From the NCBI RefSeq assembly GCF_025151045.1, contig NZ_CP102285.1, forward strand, positions 3,286,001-3,350,000: 64,000 nt of DNA, read 5' to 3'. Position numbers and translations under genes: made by a program. The stretch is from Parabacteroides johnsonii DSM 18315 (GTDB lineage: Bacteria > Bacteroidota > Bacteroidia > Bacteroidales > Tannerellaceae). Position 1 is the first letter of the stretch. Every line of letters begins with the position of its first letter. The notes below the pieces were generated by a model. The model was not told the origin of the DNA, searched no databases, and was given only the letters and a program-made list of their open reading frames with translations. Below, piece after piece: positions 35,741 to 45,023 of the stretch.

Positions 35741-36051
35741 TTCTTCGCTACTTCATGTTAAACTTTTCCTTAAAATAAGGGCCTGTAGTTGGTTGATTAG
35801 CACACACATCACCCTATTGGAGGGTAAAAGTACACATTTCCTAATTTAACCGCCAAGAAATATAAGAGAAAAGTAACAAAAAGTTTTCAACAGGTCAGAA
35901 AAATACTTATATTATGGCGGCCCTAAACCCTGTCAGAATCGTGTATTTGGACGATTATACAGGATTGTTTTCAAATATCGTATTCTCCGGAGGATAAGCA
36001 GTCCCAATTCTTCAAATCCCCCTAATCTGTACATTCATATATATGCACAAA

Positions 36052-36083
36052 AAGCCTCTCCGATATTTCTACCGGAAAGGCTT
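36052..36083 (-). terminator. Terminator after the second surface protein gene
   Basis: On the minus strand AAGCCTTTCCG pairs with CGGAGAGGCTT across a 9-base loop and is followed by TTTTGTG, about 70 bp beyond the stop codon. Confidence 0.72.
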
Positions 36084-36096
36084 GTTTGTTTTCTGC

Positions 36097-36118
36097 CCTC
36101 TTTTCTCACGAAAAGAGG
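36097..36118 (-). terminator. Perfect hairpin next to the surface protein stop
   Basis: CCTCTTTTC and GAAAAGAGG pair over nine bases with a 4-base loop. It lies 36 bp after the stop codon and before the main terminator; a similarly placed hairpin follows the first surface protein gene. Confidence 0.6.
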
Positions 36119-36153
36119 AGCAGTCGATTTATTTAATTAATAAATGCATCGAA

Positions 36154-39100
36154 TTATTTAACGATAGCTTTAACAGCTTCTTCGCCTTCAACAGCAACTA
36201 CAACTACACCCTGAGGAGCAGCGATTGTAGCGTCGCTTGAAGTGATAACTGTGTTAGCCACTGTCTGACCTAAGATGTTAGTTACAACTACTTTCTTACC
36301 GGCAGCATTAGCAATTCTTACAGCACCTTCCTGAGCGATTACAGCTACTTCAGATGTTGCGATTTCTTCGTTGTCTGTTGCATATTCATCATCAGCACCC
36401 TTACGGTCAATATTGAATCTCAATGCAGGGTCACCACCAGTGACAGCATTTGCAAATGTTGACTTTTCATTTGTCAATACCAAGCAACCGTTCTGGTTCT
36501 TCAACCATGCAGCAACATTAGGAGCAATTGCCAATTTTTGACCAGCAGCATTATATTCACCATTTAATTCAGGATAAGCCATAGATTCGATCAAGAAAGA
36601 ATTATCTTTACCTTCTTCTGTTACTTCCAATGCTTTATCAGGGTATACATAACGGAATGACCAAGTTACATTTTTATGAGCATCACCTTTCAAATTAATA
36701 ATGAATGGGCACGGATATTTACTGTTTTTCTTAACCAATTCTGCATTTTCTTTTTCAAGAAGTTCAAAATTAATTTCTTCATTTTTCAATGATTTGTAAG
36801 CATCCGGTAAGACATACAAGCTATCGCCTCTTCTGATTGCTTCAACAAAACCGACACGAGTATAAGCATGATCATCATCCAAATAAGGAAGAGCCTCTTC
36901 AGAAGAAATACCAAGTTTAGCAACAGAATCTGCAAAACTTACCAAATATTTACCTCTCTGGAATGCAGGAATTGCCTTATGAGCATGAACGCACTGATAC
37001 GGATCAGTTATAATATTACCATCAATATCTACGTGAGGACCAGCTTCTGTACAAGCTTCACCAGCCTTACCTGCAAAATCATTACGATTTACAGAAATTA
37101 AATACTGTGGTTTAATGCCATTACCAAGACCACGTACAATCCAAGCAGAGTCAACAACAAACGCCAATTTTCCATCAGCTTTATCCTTACTCCAAATACC
37201 AAGATAATCTACTGTTTCATGTAAGAAATTCTCGTTTGTTTCATCCATCAAGTACTCGTTACGATATCTCTCCCAGAAGATCAAACTGTCAACGCCTGTT
37301 TCAACTTCGTTAATATTAGCATTGTTGAAACGACGATACAAAGGTGTATCATCCAAGCTAATTGCAAATGCAGAAGTTCTTTCTTCTGTTGTCAAGTTCT
37401 GAACACCAACAGGAGAGGTTGAATTATTATCAGAAACACCAGCTTTAGAATACATAGGTTTAACAGAATCCAATGCAACATTAGTCTGAACAGCCTTCAA
37501 TATTGCAAAGAAGTCATCACCATCATAATGATTATTTTCTTTAAAATAGAAACTATCTATAGCAGCACCCAAAACACCCTTAGCCATTGCATATTTGTGG
37601 TTCGTAATAGAATCCATTACAGCTTCGCCTTGAGCAATGATATACGGAGTTCTCTTCAACTGCACAATACCAATCTTCTTGTATGGATCTGTAGCAGCAG
37701 TACCAACAACAACACCATATTTGTATTCATTATCAGAAGCTCTCAATTCAAATGAACTAGCACCTGCTTTATATTCTTTAGCATACAATAATGTATCTTT
37801 TTCACCACCTACAGATAAATAACGAGCATTCTCACCTGTTGCATATGGATGATAATATTCGAACTTATATTTATTTACATTGTATTCGATAGCAGCCGGA
37901 TCCATATGGAAATATCCTAAATAAGGATCATTATAAGCTTCAGGATATGTTTCCTTATCGATTTCAACAATTTCCAGATCTGCATTTGCCAATTCGCCAT
38001 TAGAGACAAATATTTTACCTTCTGCATCCTTATACAACTGAACAGTCATTGTATTACCCGGATACTCACGGTTTTCAATTGTAATACTTGATGTTTCAGC
38101 TAAAGATTCGACAGTCTGAGTCTTACGGATGATCCACTGATAAGCAGGCATATGAGCAGCCAATTGAGATTCTTCATCAAATTCAACCCATAATCTGTTT
38201 GCACCATTCTGATACAACGGATAAGCAAAATATTTACCTGTTGTTTTATCTTTGATCGTATACAGACCATTAGCCACAGATACCTTGTTAGAAGCAGAAG
38301 CTTCACATGTTCCGAAACCTAAACCAATACGTGTACGGATTGTATCTTTGCCTACTGTCAAAGCCCATTCCTGACCAGGAATCAAATCCTGAAGAACTAC
38401 ATGAGTGCTATCATCACCTGATCTATAAACATCAAATGGACCTTTACCTATATTTGCACTATAGATAGCTGTATCCATCTTAATAAACAGGCTGTCTCCT
38501 TCCGGTGCATAAGTAAAGAAGAACGAATAAATACCAGTTCTACCAGCAGCTTCATCAATATTGAAAGTTGCAGCTTTTGTAGTATCAGTAAATGTCAAGA
38601 AATCTTCACCTGCTTTATTCTGATAAGCTGTATCTATACGCAGATAGGCACTCTTATCAGCTTTCATCAAATAGACACTACCATTAGTTCCATCTTCTGC
38701 AACCAGATCCTGTGCAAATACATTATTTTGAATCTTTTTGTGATCTAATTTCTGCTCTTTAGAACCAATCACTTTATAAAAATCCAAGTTAATTGCAGCA
38801 GAGTCACGAGAACCTAAAATTGTATGTAATGCTTTTGCATTCAAAGAAAGGCGCTGTGGTACTTTGACTGTAAAAATCCAACCATTAGTAATCATTTGTG
38901 GTTTAGAAGCACTTTCTGCATCCATTTCTACCGCTGTCATATGTCCAGCACCAGTCATAGATGAAATATTCGGATTAGCAGTGATCCCATTAGCATTAAA
39001 AGCTAACGCAGCAACTTTGTTCTCACCCGGAATATAAGAATAAAGAGGCATACCTTCTTCTATAGCTTCACCTTCGCCTGCTTTCATAGAAAAAGCCCAT

Positions 39101-39498
39101 CCATCAATCTCTGTACCAACAGGAAGACCTGTCGTTGCAGTCCAGCCAGAGGCCAAAACATCTTTCACGTCAACAGCTAACTTTTTACCTGTTGCTTTAT
39201 TCAAAAAGTCAAAAGTATAAGACTGACCTTGCACAGCAGGTTTAGTAACAGCCACACACCACAAAGTGTTTGCCAATTCATTTGCAGGAACATCAGAGAT
39301 AGCCTTTACATAAAGAGAGTCGTTGCCATCAATCCGGTTGGTCATATAGACAACAGAATCTCCTGTTGCTCCAGCCGCAATCTGATACAACTTTTCATTG
39401 TAGGCACCATCTGCTTTCAACTCTACAGCCGAAACAGAACTAGCTCCTACAGTTGCCAGCACAAGACCGGCACAAAGTGTAGAAAACTTTTTGTTCAT
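36154..39498 (-). CDS. Large secreted surface-layer-like protein with type IX C-terminal domain (DUF6383-like)
   Basis: A 1114-residue protein starting MNKKFSTLCAGLVLATVGAS, a signal peptide similar to that of the 12-kb protein. The body is beta-rich with many Asp, Tyr and Lys. The C-terminal 75 residues contain KKVVVTNILGQTVANTVI, IAAPQGVVVVAVEG and end in EAVKAIVK: nearly the same as the other protein, in DNA as well as protein. This is a type IX sorting domain; a surface-layer role is inference from similar Parabacteroides and Tannerella proteins. A second ATG two codons upstream is possible, but the chosen start matches the paralogue. A TATTTTTG promoter box lies 108 bp upstream, implying a leader of about 100 bases. 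Confidence 0.83.
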   Translation of the reverse strand: MNKKFSTLCAGLVLATVGASSVSAVELKADGAYNEKLYQIAAGATGDSVVYMTNRIDGNDSLYVKAISDVPANELANTLWCVAVTKPAVQGQSYTFDFLNKATGKKLAVDVKDVLASGWTATTGLPVGTEIDGWAFSMKAGEGEAIEEGMPLYSYIPGENKVAALAFNANGITANPNISSMTGAGHMTAVEMDAESASKPQMITNGWIFTVKVPQRLSLNAKALHTILGSRDSAAINLDFYKVIGSKEQKLDHKKIQNNVFAQDLVAEDGTNGSVYLMKADKSAYLRIDTAYQNKAGEDFLTFTDTTKAATFNIDEAAGRTGIYSFFFTYAPEGDSLFIKMDTAIYSANIGKGPFDVYRSGDDSTHVVLQDLIPGQEWALTVGKDTIRTRIGLGFGTCEASASNKVSVANGLYTIKDKTTGKYFAYPLYQNGANRLWVEFDEESQLAAHMPAYQWIIRKTQTVESLAETSSITIENREYPGNTMTVQLYKDAEGKIFVSNGELANADLEIVEIDKETYPEAYNDPYLGYFHMDPAAIEYNVNKYKFEYYHPYATGENARYLSVGGEKDTLLYAKEYKAGASSFELRASDNEYKYGVVVGTAATDPYKKIGIVQLKRTPYIIAQGEAVMDSITNHKYAMAKGVLGAAIDSFYFKENNHYDGDDFFAILKAVQTNVALDSVKPMYSKAGVSDNNSTSPVGVQNLTTEERTSAFAISLDDTPLYRRFNNANINEVETGVDSLIFWERYRNEYLMDETNENFLHETVDYLGIWSKDKADGKLAFVVDSAWIVRGLGNGIKPQYLISVNRNDFAGKAGEACTEAGPHVDIDGNIITDPYQCVHAHKAIPAFQRGKYLVSFADSVAKLGISSEEALPYLDDDHAYTRVGFVEAIRRGDSLYVLPDAYKSLKNEEINFELLEKENAELVKKNSKYPCPFIINLKGDAHKNVTWSFRYVYPDKALEVTEEGKDNSFLIESMAYPELNGEYNAAGQKLAIAPNVAAWLKNQNGCLVLTNEKSTFANAVTGGDPALRFNIDRKGADDEYATDNEEIATSEVAVIAQEGAVRIANAAGKKVVVTNILGQTVANTVITSSDATIAAPQGVVVVAVEGEEAVKAIVK

Positions 39499-39504
39499 AA
39501 TCAA

Positions 39505-40077
39505 ATAATTTAATATTAATACTAAAGTGTAAATAAATCAATCAAATAACACGTACGTCTTCTAAATCTTATAATCAAATACCATTGCGTACGATTTTCT
39601 CTTGGCAAAAATACGCATAACTTTTAAACCGACAATCCTTTTCCTTAATATTTTTTCCTTTTCTATATTCTTTCTTATCAACAAGATAAGTTATCCCGTA
39701 CGAAAATGCTTATTTACAAGACAAACTCTGGTATTTATAGAGGAACTACTCCAAAGTCCTACATGTCTGAAATTAATGTACGTGCGTACATTAAAAATAT
39801 AACCCGAATCGATCTCTATATGGTATAACGGAAAACAGCTGTCATACCTGTATATTATGTTACCAATCCTCACACAAGAAACATGATGATATGATGGTTG
39901 TTTTTAATTTACCATTGAAGTTCACATATTGGCAAATATGAATCATTTCAGCTTCACCCGACCTTGAAACCTTTTGATTATCATATCATACAAGAGTGAA
40001 GGCAATTTGGTTCAGTTTTTCTTATATCCGAGCCTTCTGCGTACAAATCATGAGAGCTTGAGAGATGAACAGCCCCC
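39505..40077. other. Gene-free region upstream of the second surface protein
   Basis: About 570 bp with no credible gene. It contains the TATTAATATTAAA leader word shared with the first surface protein gene, a promoter box at 39606-39613, the near-perfect palindrome AATGTACGTGCGTACATT at 39776-39793, related GTACG words near 39550-39600 and ATGATATGATGG / ATCATATCAT words near 39890-39990. Its general make-up resembles the 1.2-kb region upstream of the first surface protein gene. Confidence 0.65.
39606..39613 (-). promoter_or_regulatory. -7 box of the second surface protein gene
   Basis: TATTTTTG on the minus strand matches TAnnTTTG; ATTG lies 19 bp upstream as a possible -33 element. The start codon is 108 bp away, giving a long leader that could form structure or protect the message. 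Confidence 0.55.
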
Positions 40078-41034
40078 TTATAAAGACAAAATTATTTCTT
40101 CGCTTAAGCCGGTACACTTTACTATGGTAGCAACATCTACACCCGTATCTTTCATCTTCGAAGCGACTTGACGCATGCCTTCGGCAAGACCTTCCGCTTT
40201 CCCTTTCGCCTCACCTTCGGCGATTCCTTCTGCTTTTCCCTCTATTCTCCCTTCTAATTTGGCTGTGCCGATCACGTCGTTTTGGATCATGATAGCGTCG
40301 ATATGGCGGTCGTAGATAAGGCGTTCCTCGGGCGACATCGAGTAGTATTTCAACTTTTCACGGGCTTCCTTCAGACCCGGTGCAGTCGTGTCGGGACGGA
40401 TCGTGCCGTCTTTCAAGTATTCGATCCATTCGTCCAAAGGGGTGAGAGCCACTTTGTCGAACTCATTTACCCGGACCAGGATATATTCGGGGAAGATTTC
40501 GGCGGGAAGATGCGAGACGATCACATCCCGTTCACGCGTGTTGACACGCAGATGGTCTCCCGTATGTACACCGACGAAATGATTTTGGCCGTGATAGATA
40601 TAGTCTGTACCGATGCCGATATCAAAATAAAGGATGCTGATGGAGTAGACTTTCTTGATTTTCTCGTAACCTTCGCCAATCGAGATATGTTCAGTGATGG
40701 CTTTGGCGACACCGTACAGGATGCGTTCCAAGTAGTGCAGTTCGCGTGTGTTCTGGATTTCGACGAGGATGATTTCGCCCTTGCTATTCAAGGCTTTGAT
40801 ATCGACGCGGTTGAACTTGTCGTCGGCGCTTTCCTGGTTGCCTTCACTTTCGAGGATTTCAACGATCTTAATTTCTTCGTTCAGCATGACGGTCAGGAAA
40901 CCGTCGAGCACATCGAAATTGGCCTTCTGGCGCAACAAACGCTTGATGGCCCAGTCGAAGCGAATATACCTGTCCTGCAACTTTTTTCTTTCCATCTCTT
41001 CCATGATTTTCAGATCTGACCCTTCCTTTTTCAT
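40078..41034 (-). CDS. Rpn-family nuclease / PD-(D/E)XK putative transposase
   Basis: A 318-residue protein of the Rpn family (recombination-promoting nuclease). The catalytic core is in residues 20-110: RFDWAIKRLLRQKANFDVLD, then FNRVDIKALNSKGEIILVEI followed by QNTRELHYLERILYG, which gives the Asp and the Glu-x-Gln of a PD-(D/E)XK nuclease. The C-terminus has a run of GKAEGIAEGEAKG-type repeats (about 268-292) that varies in length among family members. Family members cut DNA and some promote RecA-independent recombination or defend against phage; no transposon ends are seen. It has a promoter box 26 bp upstream. Confidence 0.85.
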   Translation of the reverse strand: MKKEGSDLKIMEEMERKKLQDRYIRFDWAIKRLLRQKANFDVLDGFLTVMLNEEIKIVEILESEGNQESADDKFNRVDIKALNSKGEIILVEIQNTRELHYLERILYGVAKAITEHISIGEGYEKIKKVYSISILYFDIGIGTDYIYHGQNHFVGVHTGDHLRVNTRERDVIVSHLPAEIFPEYILVRVNEFDKVALTPLDEWIEYLKDGTIRPDTTAPGLKEAREKLKYYSMSPEERLIYDRHIDAIMIQNDVIGTAKLEGRIEGKAEGIAEGEAKGKAEGLAEGMRQVASKMKDTGVDVATIVKCTGLSEEIILSL

Positions 41035-41059
41035 AGTTACTGTTTTATTAGTTCATCCA

Positions 41060-41067
41060 CAAATATA
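41060..41067 (-). promoter_or_regulatory. -7 box upstream of the Rpn-like gene
   Basis: TATATTTG on the minus strand matches TAnnTTTG, 26 bp before the start codon. Confidence 0.55.
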
Positions 41068-41128
41068 CATATTATTTATGAATGGACAACGAACCGTAAT
41101 CTTTTTGTAATATCTTATCTTCCAATAA

Positions 41129-42364
41129 TTATCGGGTGAGCCATTTCTTCCCCAGATAGTGGACGGGATACCAAGCGGCAAGGAAGCCAATGGTGAGGAC
41201 AGTTATAAAGACAATAAGGATATCACCGGCTTCGACACGGACCGGATAAGCATCGATAATAAAGGAGCCGGCTGCCTGGCCTAATTTGATAATACCTAAT
41301 TCCTGTTGCAACAGACAAAGAACCAATCCAATAACGATACCGATCAGAGCGCCGAGCCCGGAAATCATCCAACCTTCGAAGAGGAAAATACGACGGATCA
41401 GACGGTCGTCCGCCCCCATATTCCGTAAAGTACGGACATCCTCTTTCTTTTCTATCATCAGCATGGATAGCGAACCGATCACATTGAACAGAGCCAGGAT
41501 CAGAATAAAACACAGAATCAGGAAGATCATCCACTTCTCCCCCTGCATCATCCGGAAAGAGGCTTCCTGCTGTTCATAACGGTCCTTGACCGAAAAATTA
41601 TCACCTAAAAGCGATTTTATACGGCTTTTGACCGAATGGATATCCGCACCGGGAACCAATGACAACTCTATCGCCGAAACTTCCTTCTCATAACTGAACA
41701 AAGAGCGGACCATCGACAAAGGCAGCAGGATGAAGTTTTCGTCATACATCTGCTGGTTAGTGGCATATACACCACCTACAAAAGCATATTCCAAATTCAG
41801 GGAAGCAACAGGGTTAGAGAGATTGACTTTCTCATTCCTCTTGGGAGCATAAATTTCCAAAGGATCGGCATAATTAGGACGCACCCCCAAGGAGAAAGCC
41901 GTTCCGACACCCAAGTTAGCATAATTGGCCACTTCGTCGGACAGGACAAATCGGCCTTCCCGACTATCGACCAAAATACTGTCTATCCGCGTCAGGCGCC
42001 CGAAAGTATCATCTACACCTTTCACTGTAGCAGTAATCTGGCGGTCCCGATAGCGAACCTGCGCATTGTCCTGCAACACTTCACAAAACAAAGCAACCTC
42101 AGGCAGTTCTTTCACTTCCCGGACAGCCGGAAGAGTCGGATCGAAAACTTTTCCCTGCACAGGCTGAATCTTCAACTCCGGATCGAAGTTGCTGAGCATG
42201 GAAGAAACCAGTCCGACAAACCCGTTCAATACAGACAGCGCACATACCAAAGCCATTGTAGCAACAACCACTCCACAAACAGATACCATCGAAATGATAT
42301 TGATGGCATTGTGGGATTTCTTCGAAAAAAGGTAACGCCGGGCTATATAAAACGGGAAGTTCAA
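41129..42364 (-). CDS. LolC/LolE-like lipoprotein-releasing permease
   Basis: A 411-residue membrane protein of the FtsX/MacB permease superfamily. It opens FYIARRYLFSKKSHNAINII with a first helix just after, then a long periplasmic part (about 45-270) and three C-terminal helices beginning near WMIFLILCFILILALFNVIG. The cytoplasmic coupling region MLMIEKKEDVRTLRNMGADD is typical of LolC/E, which free lipoproteins from the inner membrane using the ATPase LolD. LolD is not encoded nearby. It follows rbfA with an 11-bp gap. Confidence 0.87.
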   Translation of the reverse strand: MNFPFYIARRYLFSKKSHNAINIISMVSVCGVVVATMALVCALSVLNGFVGLVSSMLSNFDPELKIQPVQGKVFDPTLPAVREVKELPEVALFCEVLQDNAQVRYRDRQITATVKGVDDTFGRLTRIDSILVDSREGRFVLSDEVANYANLGVGTAFSLGVRPNYADPLEIYAPKRNEKVNLSNPVASLNLEYAFVGGVYATNQQMYDENFILLPLSMVRSLFSYEKEVSAIELSLVPGADIHSVKSRIKSLLGDNFSVKDRYEQQEASFRMMQGEKWMIFLILCFILILALFNVIGSLSMLMIEKKEDVRTLRNMGADDRLIRRIFLFEGWMISGLGALIGIVIGLVLCLLQQELGIIKLGQAAGSFIIDAYPVRVEAGDILIVFITVLTIGFLAAWYPVHYLGKKWLTR

Positions 42365-42375
42365 CGCAGTATTTT

Positions 42376-42711
42376 TTACTTTTTCAACAGATTATCAATG
42401 TTCTCGATATAATCCAAGGAATCGTCGATAAAGAAAGTCAGTTCAGGAATCTTGCGAACCTGCTGCCGGATGCGCTGTCCGAGGTCAAAGCGGATTGCCT
42501 TCGTATTCGCCCGGATATTCTCAAGCATCTCCTTCGACTTCTCAGACGGGAAGATACTCAGGTAAGCACGTGCCACACTCAAGTCAGGGCTTACGCGTAC
42601 CACACTGACAGAGATCAGGATGCCATGCATAGCCTGTGTCTGTTTCTGAAAGATATCACTCAACTCCTTCTGCAGGAGACGTTCTATTTTACTTAGTCTT
42701 GTACTTTCCAT
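42376..42711 (-). CDS. rbfA: Ribosome-binding factor A
   Basis: A 111-residue KH-fold protein needed for maturation of the 30S subunit. Blocks RLSKIERLLQKELSDIFQKQ, VSVVRVSPDLSVARAYLSIF and LGQRIRQQVRKIPELTFFID identify the family. It lies between the O-methyltransferase and the LolC/E-like permease in a tightly packed leftward run. Confidence 0.94.
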   Translation of the reverse strand: MESTRLSKIERLLQKELSDIFQKQTQAMHGILISVSVVRVSPDLSVARAYLSIFPSEKSKEMLENIRANTKAIRFDLGQRIRQQVRKIPELTFFIDDSLDYIENIDNLLKK

Positions 42712-42724
42712 AATTTCTTGCTTT

Positions 42725-43348
42725 TTATTTTTTCCAGATCATTGTGAGGCCGTCACGCAAAGGTAAGATAACTTTTTCAATACGCGGGTCTTCTTTGATT
42801 TTATCATTAAAACTAAGAATACCGAGTGTTTGTTTATCCGTGGGATGCTCTTCTATCACATGACCGTCCCACAACGTATTGTCGGCAAGAATCAATCCAC
42901 CGGCACGCACCATCGGGAAAACAAGGTCGAAGTATTCCGAGTAAAGCCGCTTGTCGGCATCGATAAAAACCAGATCGAAGGTTTCACCAAGCGCCGGGAT
43001 AATATCGAGGGCATCTCCGAAATGCACCCGTACCTTATCCTGATGGGGCGACTGTCTCAGATATTTCATGATGAAATCCTCCATCTCGTCGTTGATCTCA
43101 AGCGTATGGATCAGAGCGCCCTCTTCCAGCCCTTCCGCCATACAAAGAGTCGCATACCCCGTATAAGTACCGATCTCAAGCACACGGCGGGGACGAAGCA
43201 TCCGGCAAAACATCTTCAATATCCGCCCTTGCAAATGCCCCGACAACATACGCGGACGAAGCAGGTTCACATTCGCATCCCGGTTCAGGGCTGAGAGCAG
43301 CGCACCTTCTTCGTCGCTATGGGAAAGGATATATTCGTCTATTGTCAT
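42725..43348 (-). CDS. SAM-dependent O-methyltransferase
   Basis: A 207-residue class I methyltransferase of the catechol-O-methyltransferase-like family (methyltransferase family 3). The SAM loop is RRVLEIGTYTGYATLCMAEG; HTLEINDEMEDFI and FDLVFIDADKRLYSEYFDLV follow, with metal-ligand aspartates in the latter, and ADNTLWDGHV is the third. The substrate is unknown; bacterial members act on catechol-like small molecules. An inverted heptamer repeat touches its start codon and separates it from pyk. Confidence 0.9.
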   Translation of the reverse strand: MTIDEYILSHSDEEGALLSALNRDANVNLLRPRMLSGHLQGRILKMFCRMLRPRRVLEIGTYTGYATLCMAEGLEEGALIHTLEINDEMEDFIMKYLRQSPHQDKVRVHFGDALDIIPALGETFDLVFIDADKRLYSEYFDLVFPMVRAGGLILADNTLWDGHVIEEHPTDKQTLGILSFNDKIKEDPRIEKVILPLRDGLTMIWKK

Positions 43349-43429
43349 CTTTATGATTTATGATTTATGATTTATGATTTATGACTTGCCAGCTGGGACA
43401 TAAATCATAAATCACAAACCATAAATCTT
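43349..43429. repeat. Inverted heptamer arrays (TTTATGA) between pyk and the O-methyltransferase gene
   Basis: About five TTTATGA units at 43349-43383 face ATAAATC-type units at 43400-43429 across CTTGCCAGCTGGGA. The left array touches the start codon of the O-methyltransferase. Confidence 0.9.
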
Positions 43430-43432
43430 TGT

Positions 43433-44884
43433 TTACTCCTTAAACGTCGGTAACTGATAATTACTTCCGGCATCCAGCACCTTCCCTACATTATTGATTT
43501 CAAGGAAGCTCGTACCGCCACCTTCACCGAAACTACCGCTCAGATAAGCCACCATATCGTTACGGGTGATACGTCCGCTCTTGATCAACTCGTTCAGCGC
43601 ATCGTAGAAATAGCCACGGCGGCTGTCATTATAAGGCTGGTGAACAGCCCATACGCCGTAAGAAAGGGACAGCATACGCATGACACGGGGATTGTAGCAG
43701 ATCGAGAACACAGTGGAAGTACCACGGAATGCAGCCAGGTAACGTGCCGTACGTCCGGTATAGCTATCCGTAATAATAGCTTTCACATGCAGCTTGGAGG
43801 ACGACTTTACAGCCTGCTTGGCCAAGAAAGAAGTCACATCCAGATCGTTTCCTTCGATAGGGACGCGGATATCATTGGCAGAGAGCTTTGTCTTTTCTGC
43901 TTCGCGGGCTACCTTCGTCATCGTCTGGACAGCTTCGACCGGGTATTTTCCATAAGCCGTTTCACCGCTTAACATCAGGGCATCCGTGCGGTAATAGATG
44001 GCATTGGCGATATCCGTCACTTCGGCGCGGGTAGGACGCGGATTGTTGATCATGGAGTGAAGCATCTGGGTAGCTACGATCACCGGCTTTTTCACTTCGA
44101 CACATTTGCGGATCAACATACGCTGGATGCTCGGTATCTTCTCGGCCGGCACTTCGATACCCAAGTCACCACGGGCAATCATCACGCCGTAAGCGACTTC
44201 CAAGATCTCTTCCACATTGTCGACCCCTTCCTGGTTTTCGATCTTAGCGATAATCTTGATCGGGCTGTTGTGTTCGTCCAGGATACGCTGGATATCCATC
44301 ACGTCCTGCTTGTTGCGGACAAAAGAGTGAGCGATGAAATCCAGATCGTGTCCGATCGCCCATATGATATTTTTACGGTCTTTCTCTGTCAGGGAAGGCA
44401 GATTGATGCGTACACCCGGCACGTTCACGCTCTTACGGCTTCCCAAGGTTGCGTCGTTCTCCACTTCGCAAACCAGAAAATCCTCTTTCTTTTCGATTAC
44501 TTTCAATTCCAGATCTCCGTCATCGATCAGGATATCGCTACCGACGCCCAAGTCATTGACAAAATTCCGGTAAGAGACACAAATACAATCATGCGAAGTC
44601 TCTCCTTCCGGGTTTCCCATGATCTTAACAATTTCCCCGGTCTTAAACGGGATAGGAGCCTGTGCAGTAGTCGTACGTACTTCCGGCCCTTTAGTATCCA
44701 TCAGAATACCGATACGATTGGATACCGTACGGACATTATTAACGACTCTGGTCAAACCTTCCTCCGCCATATGAGCCGTATTGAGGCGCACGACATTCAT
44801 TCCTGCCTTGTACAACGCGTCGATAAACTCGACCTCGCAACGCTGGTCGGAAACTGTAGCAACAATCTTCGTATGCTTTAACAT
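43433..44884 (-). CDS. pyk: Pyruvate kinase
   Basis: A 483-residue glycolytic enzyme making pyruvate and ATP from phosphoenolpyruvate. Seen: MLKHTKIVATVSDQRCEVEF at the N-terminus, KIIAKIENQEGVDNVEEIL, the magnesium-binding MIARGDLGIEVPAEKIP, and the PTRAEVTDIANAIYYRTDAL block with GETAYGKYPVEAV. The open frame extends ten codons upstream, but those codons derive from an ATTGACA-type heptamer array, so the start is placed at ATGTTAAAGCAT. It heads the leftward group pyk, O-methyltransferase, rbfA, permease. Confidence 0.97.
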   Translation of the reverse strand: MLKHTKIVATVSDQRCEVEFIDALYKAGMNVVRLNTAHMAEEGLTRVVNNVRTVSNRIGILMDTKGPEVRTTTAQAPIPFKTGEIVKIMGNPEGETSHDCICVSYRNFVNDLGVGSDILIDDGDLELKVIEKKEDFLVCEVENDATLGSRKSVNVPGVRINLPSLTEKDRKNIIWAIGHDLDFIAHSFVRNKQDVMDIQRILDEHNSPIKIIAKIENQEGVDNVEEILEVAYGVMIARGDLGIEVPAEKIPSIQRMLIRKCVEVKKPVIVATQMLHSMINNPRPTRAEVTDIANAIYYRTDALMLSGETAYGKYPVEAVQTMTKVAREAEKTKLSANDIRVPIEGNDLDVTSFLAKQAVKSSSKLHVKAIITDSYTGRTARYLAAFRGTSTVFSICYNPRVMRMLSLSYGVWAVHQPYNDSRRGYFYDALNELIKSGRITRNDMVAYLSGSFGEGGGTSFLEINNVGKVLDAGSNYQLPTFKE

Positions 44885-44896
44885 ATAACCCTTTTT

Positions 44897-44932
44897 TAAA
44901 TTGACAATTGACAATTGATAATTGACAATTTA
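44897..44932. repeat. Single heptamer array (ATTGACA) upstream of pyk
   Basis: Units ATTGACA, ATTGACA, ATTGATA, ATTGACA in one orientation, ending about 12 bp before the pyk start. Confidence 0.85.
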
Positions 44933-45023
44933 AAAAACAGCCAATCCTCAACTCCAAAAGCCAAACCTTTATTAAACTTCTTTTTACCTAAACAAATTCT
45001 AAACCTTCCTAATTGTCCATGAA

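Larger units (their letters stand above)
35741..36153. other. Gap upstream of the division cluster
   Basis: About 410 bp between the rsmH start and the end of the second surface protein gene. It contains two leftward hairpins belonging to the surface protein gene and, nearer rsmH, CACCCTATTGGAGGGT and an inverted pair AATCGTGTATTTGGACGATT. No mraZ-like frame or repeated TGGGA-type MraZ box is visible, and no TAnnTTTG box was found for rsmH. Confidence 0.65.

Noticed and set aside
40078-41034. Possible insertion sequence around the putative transposase
   Set aside because: No terminal inverted repeats or target duplication flank the gene; the family is a nuclease family often misnamed transposase.
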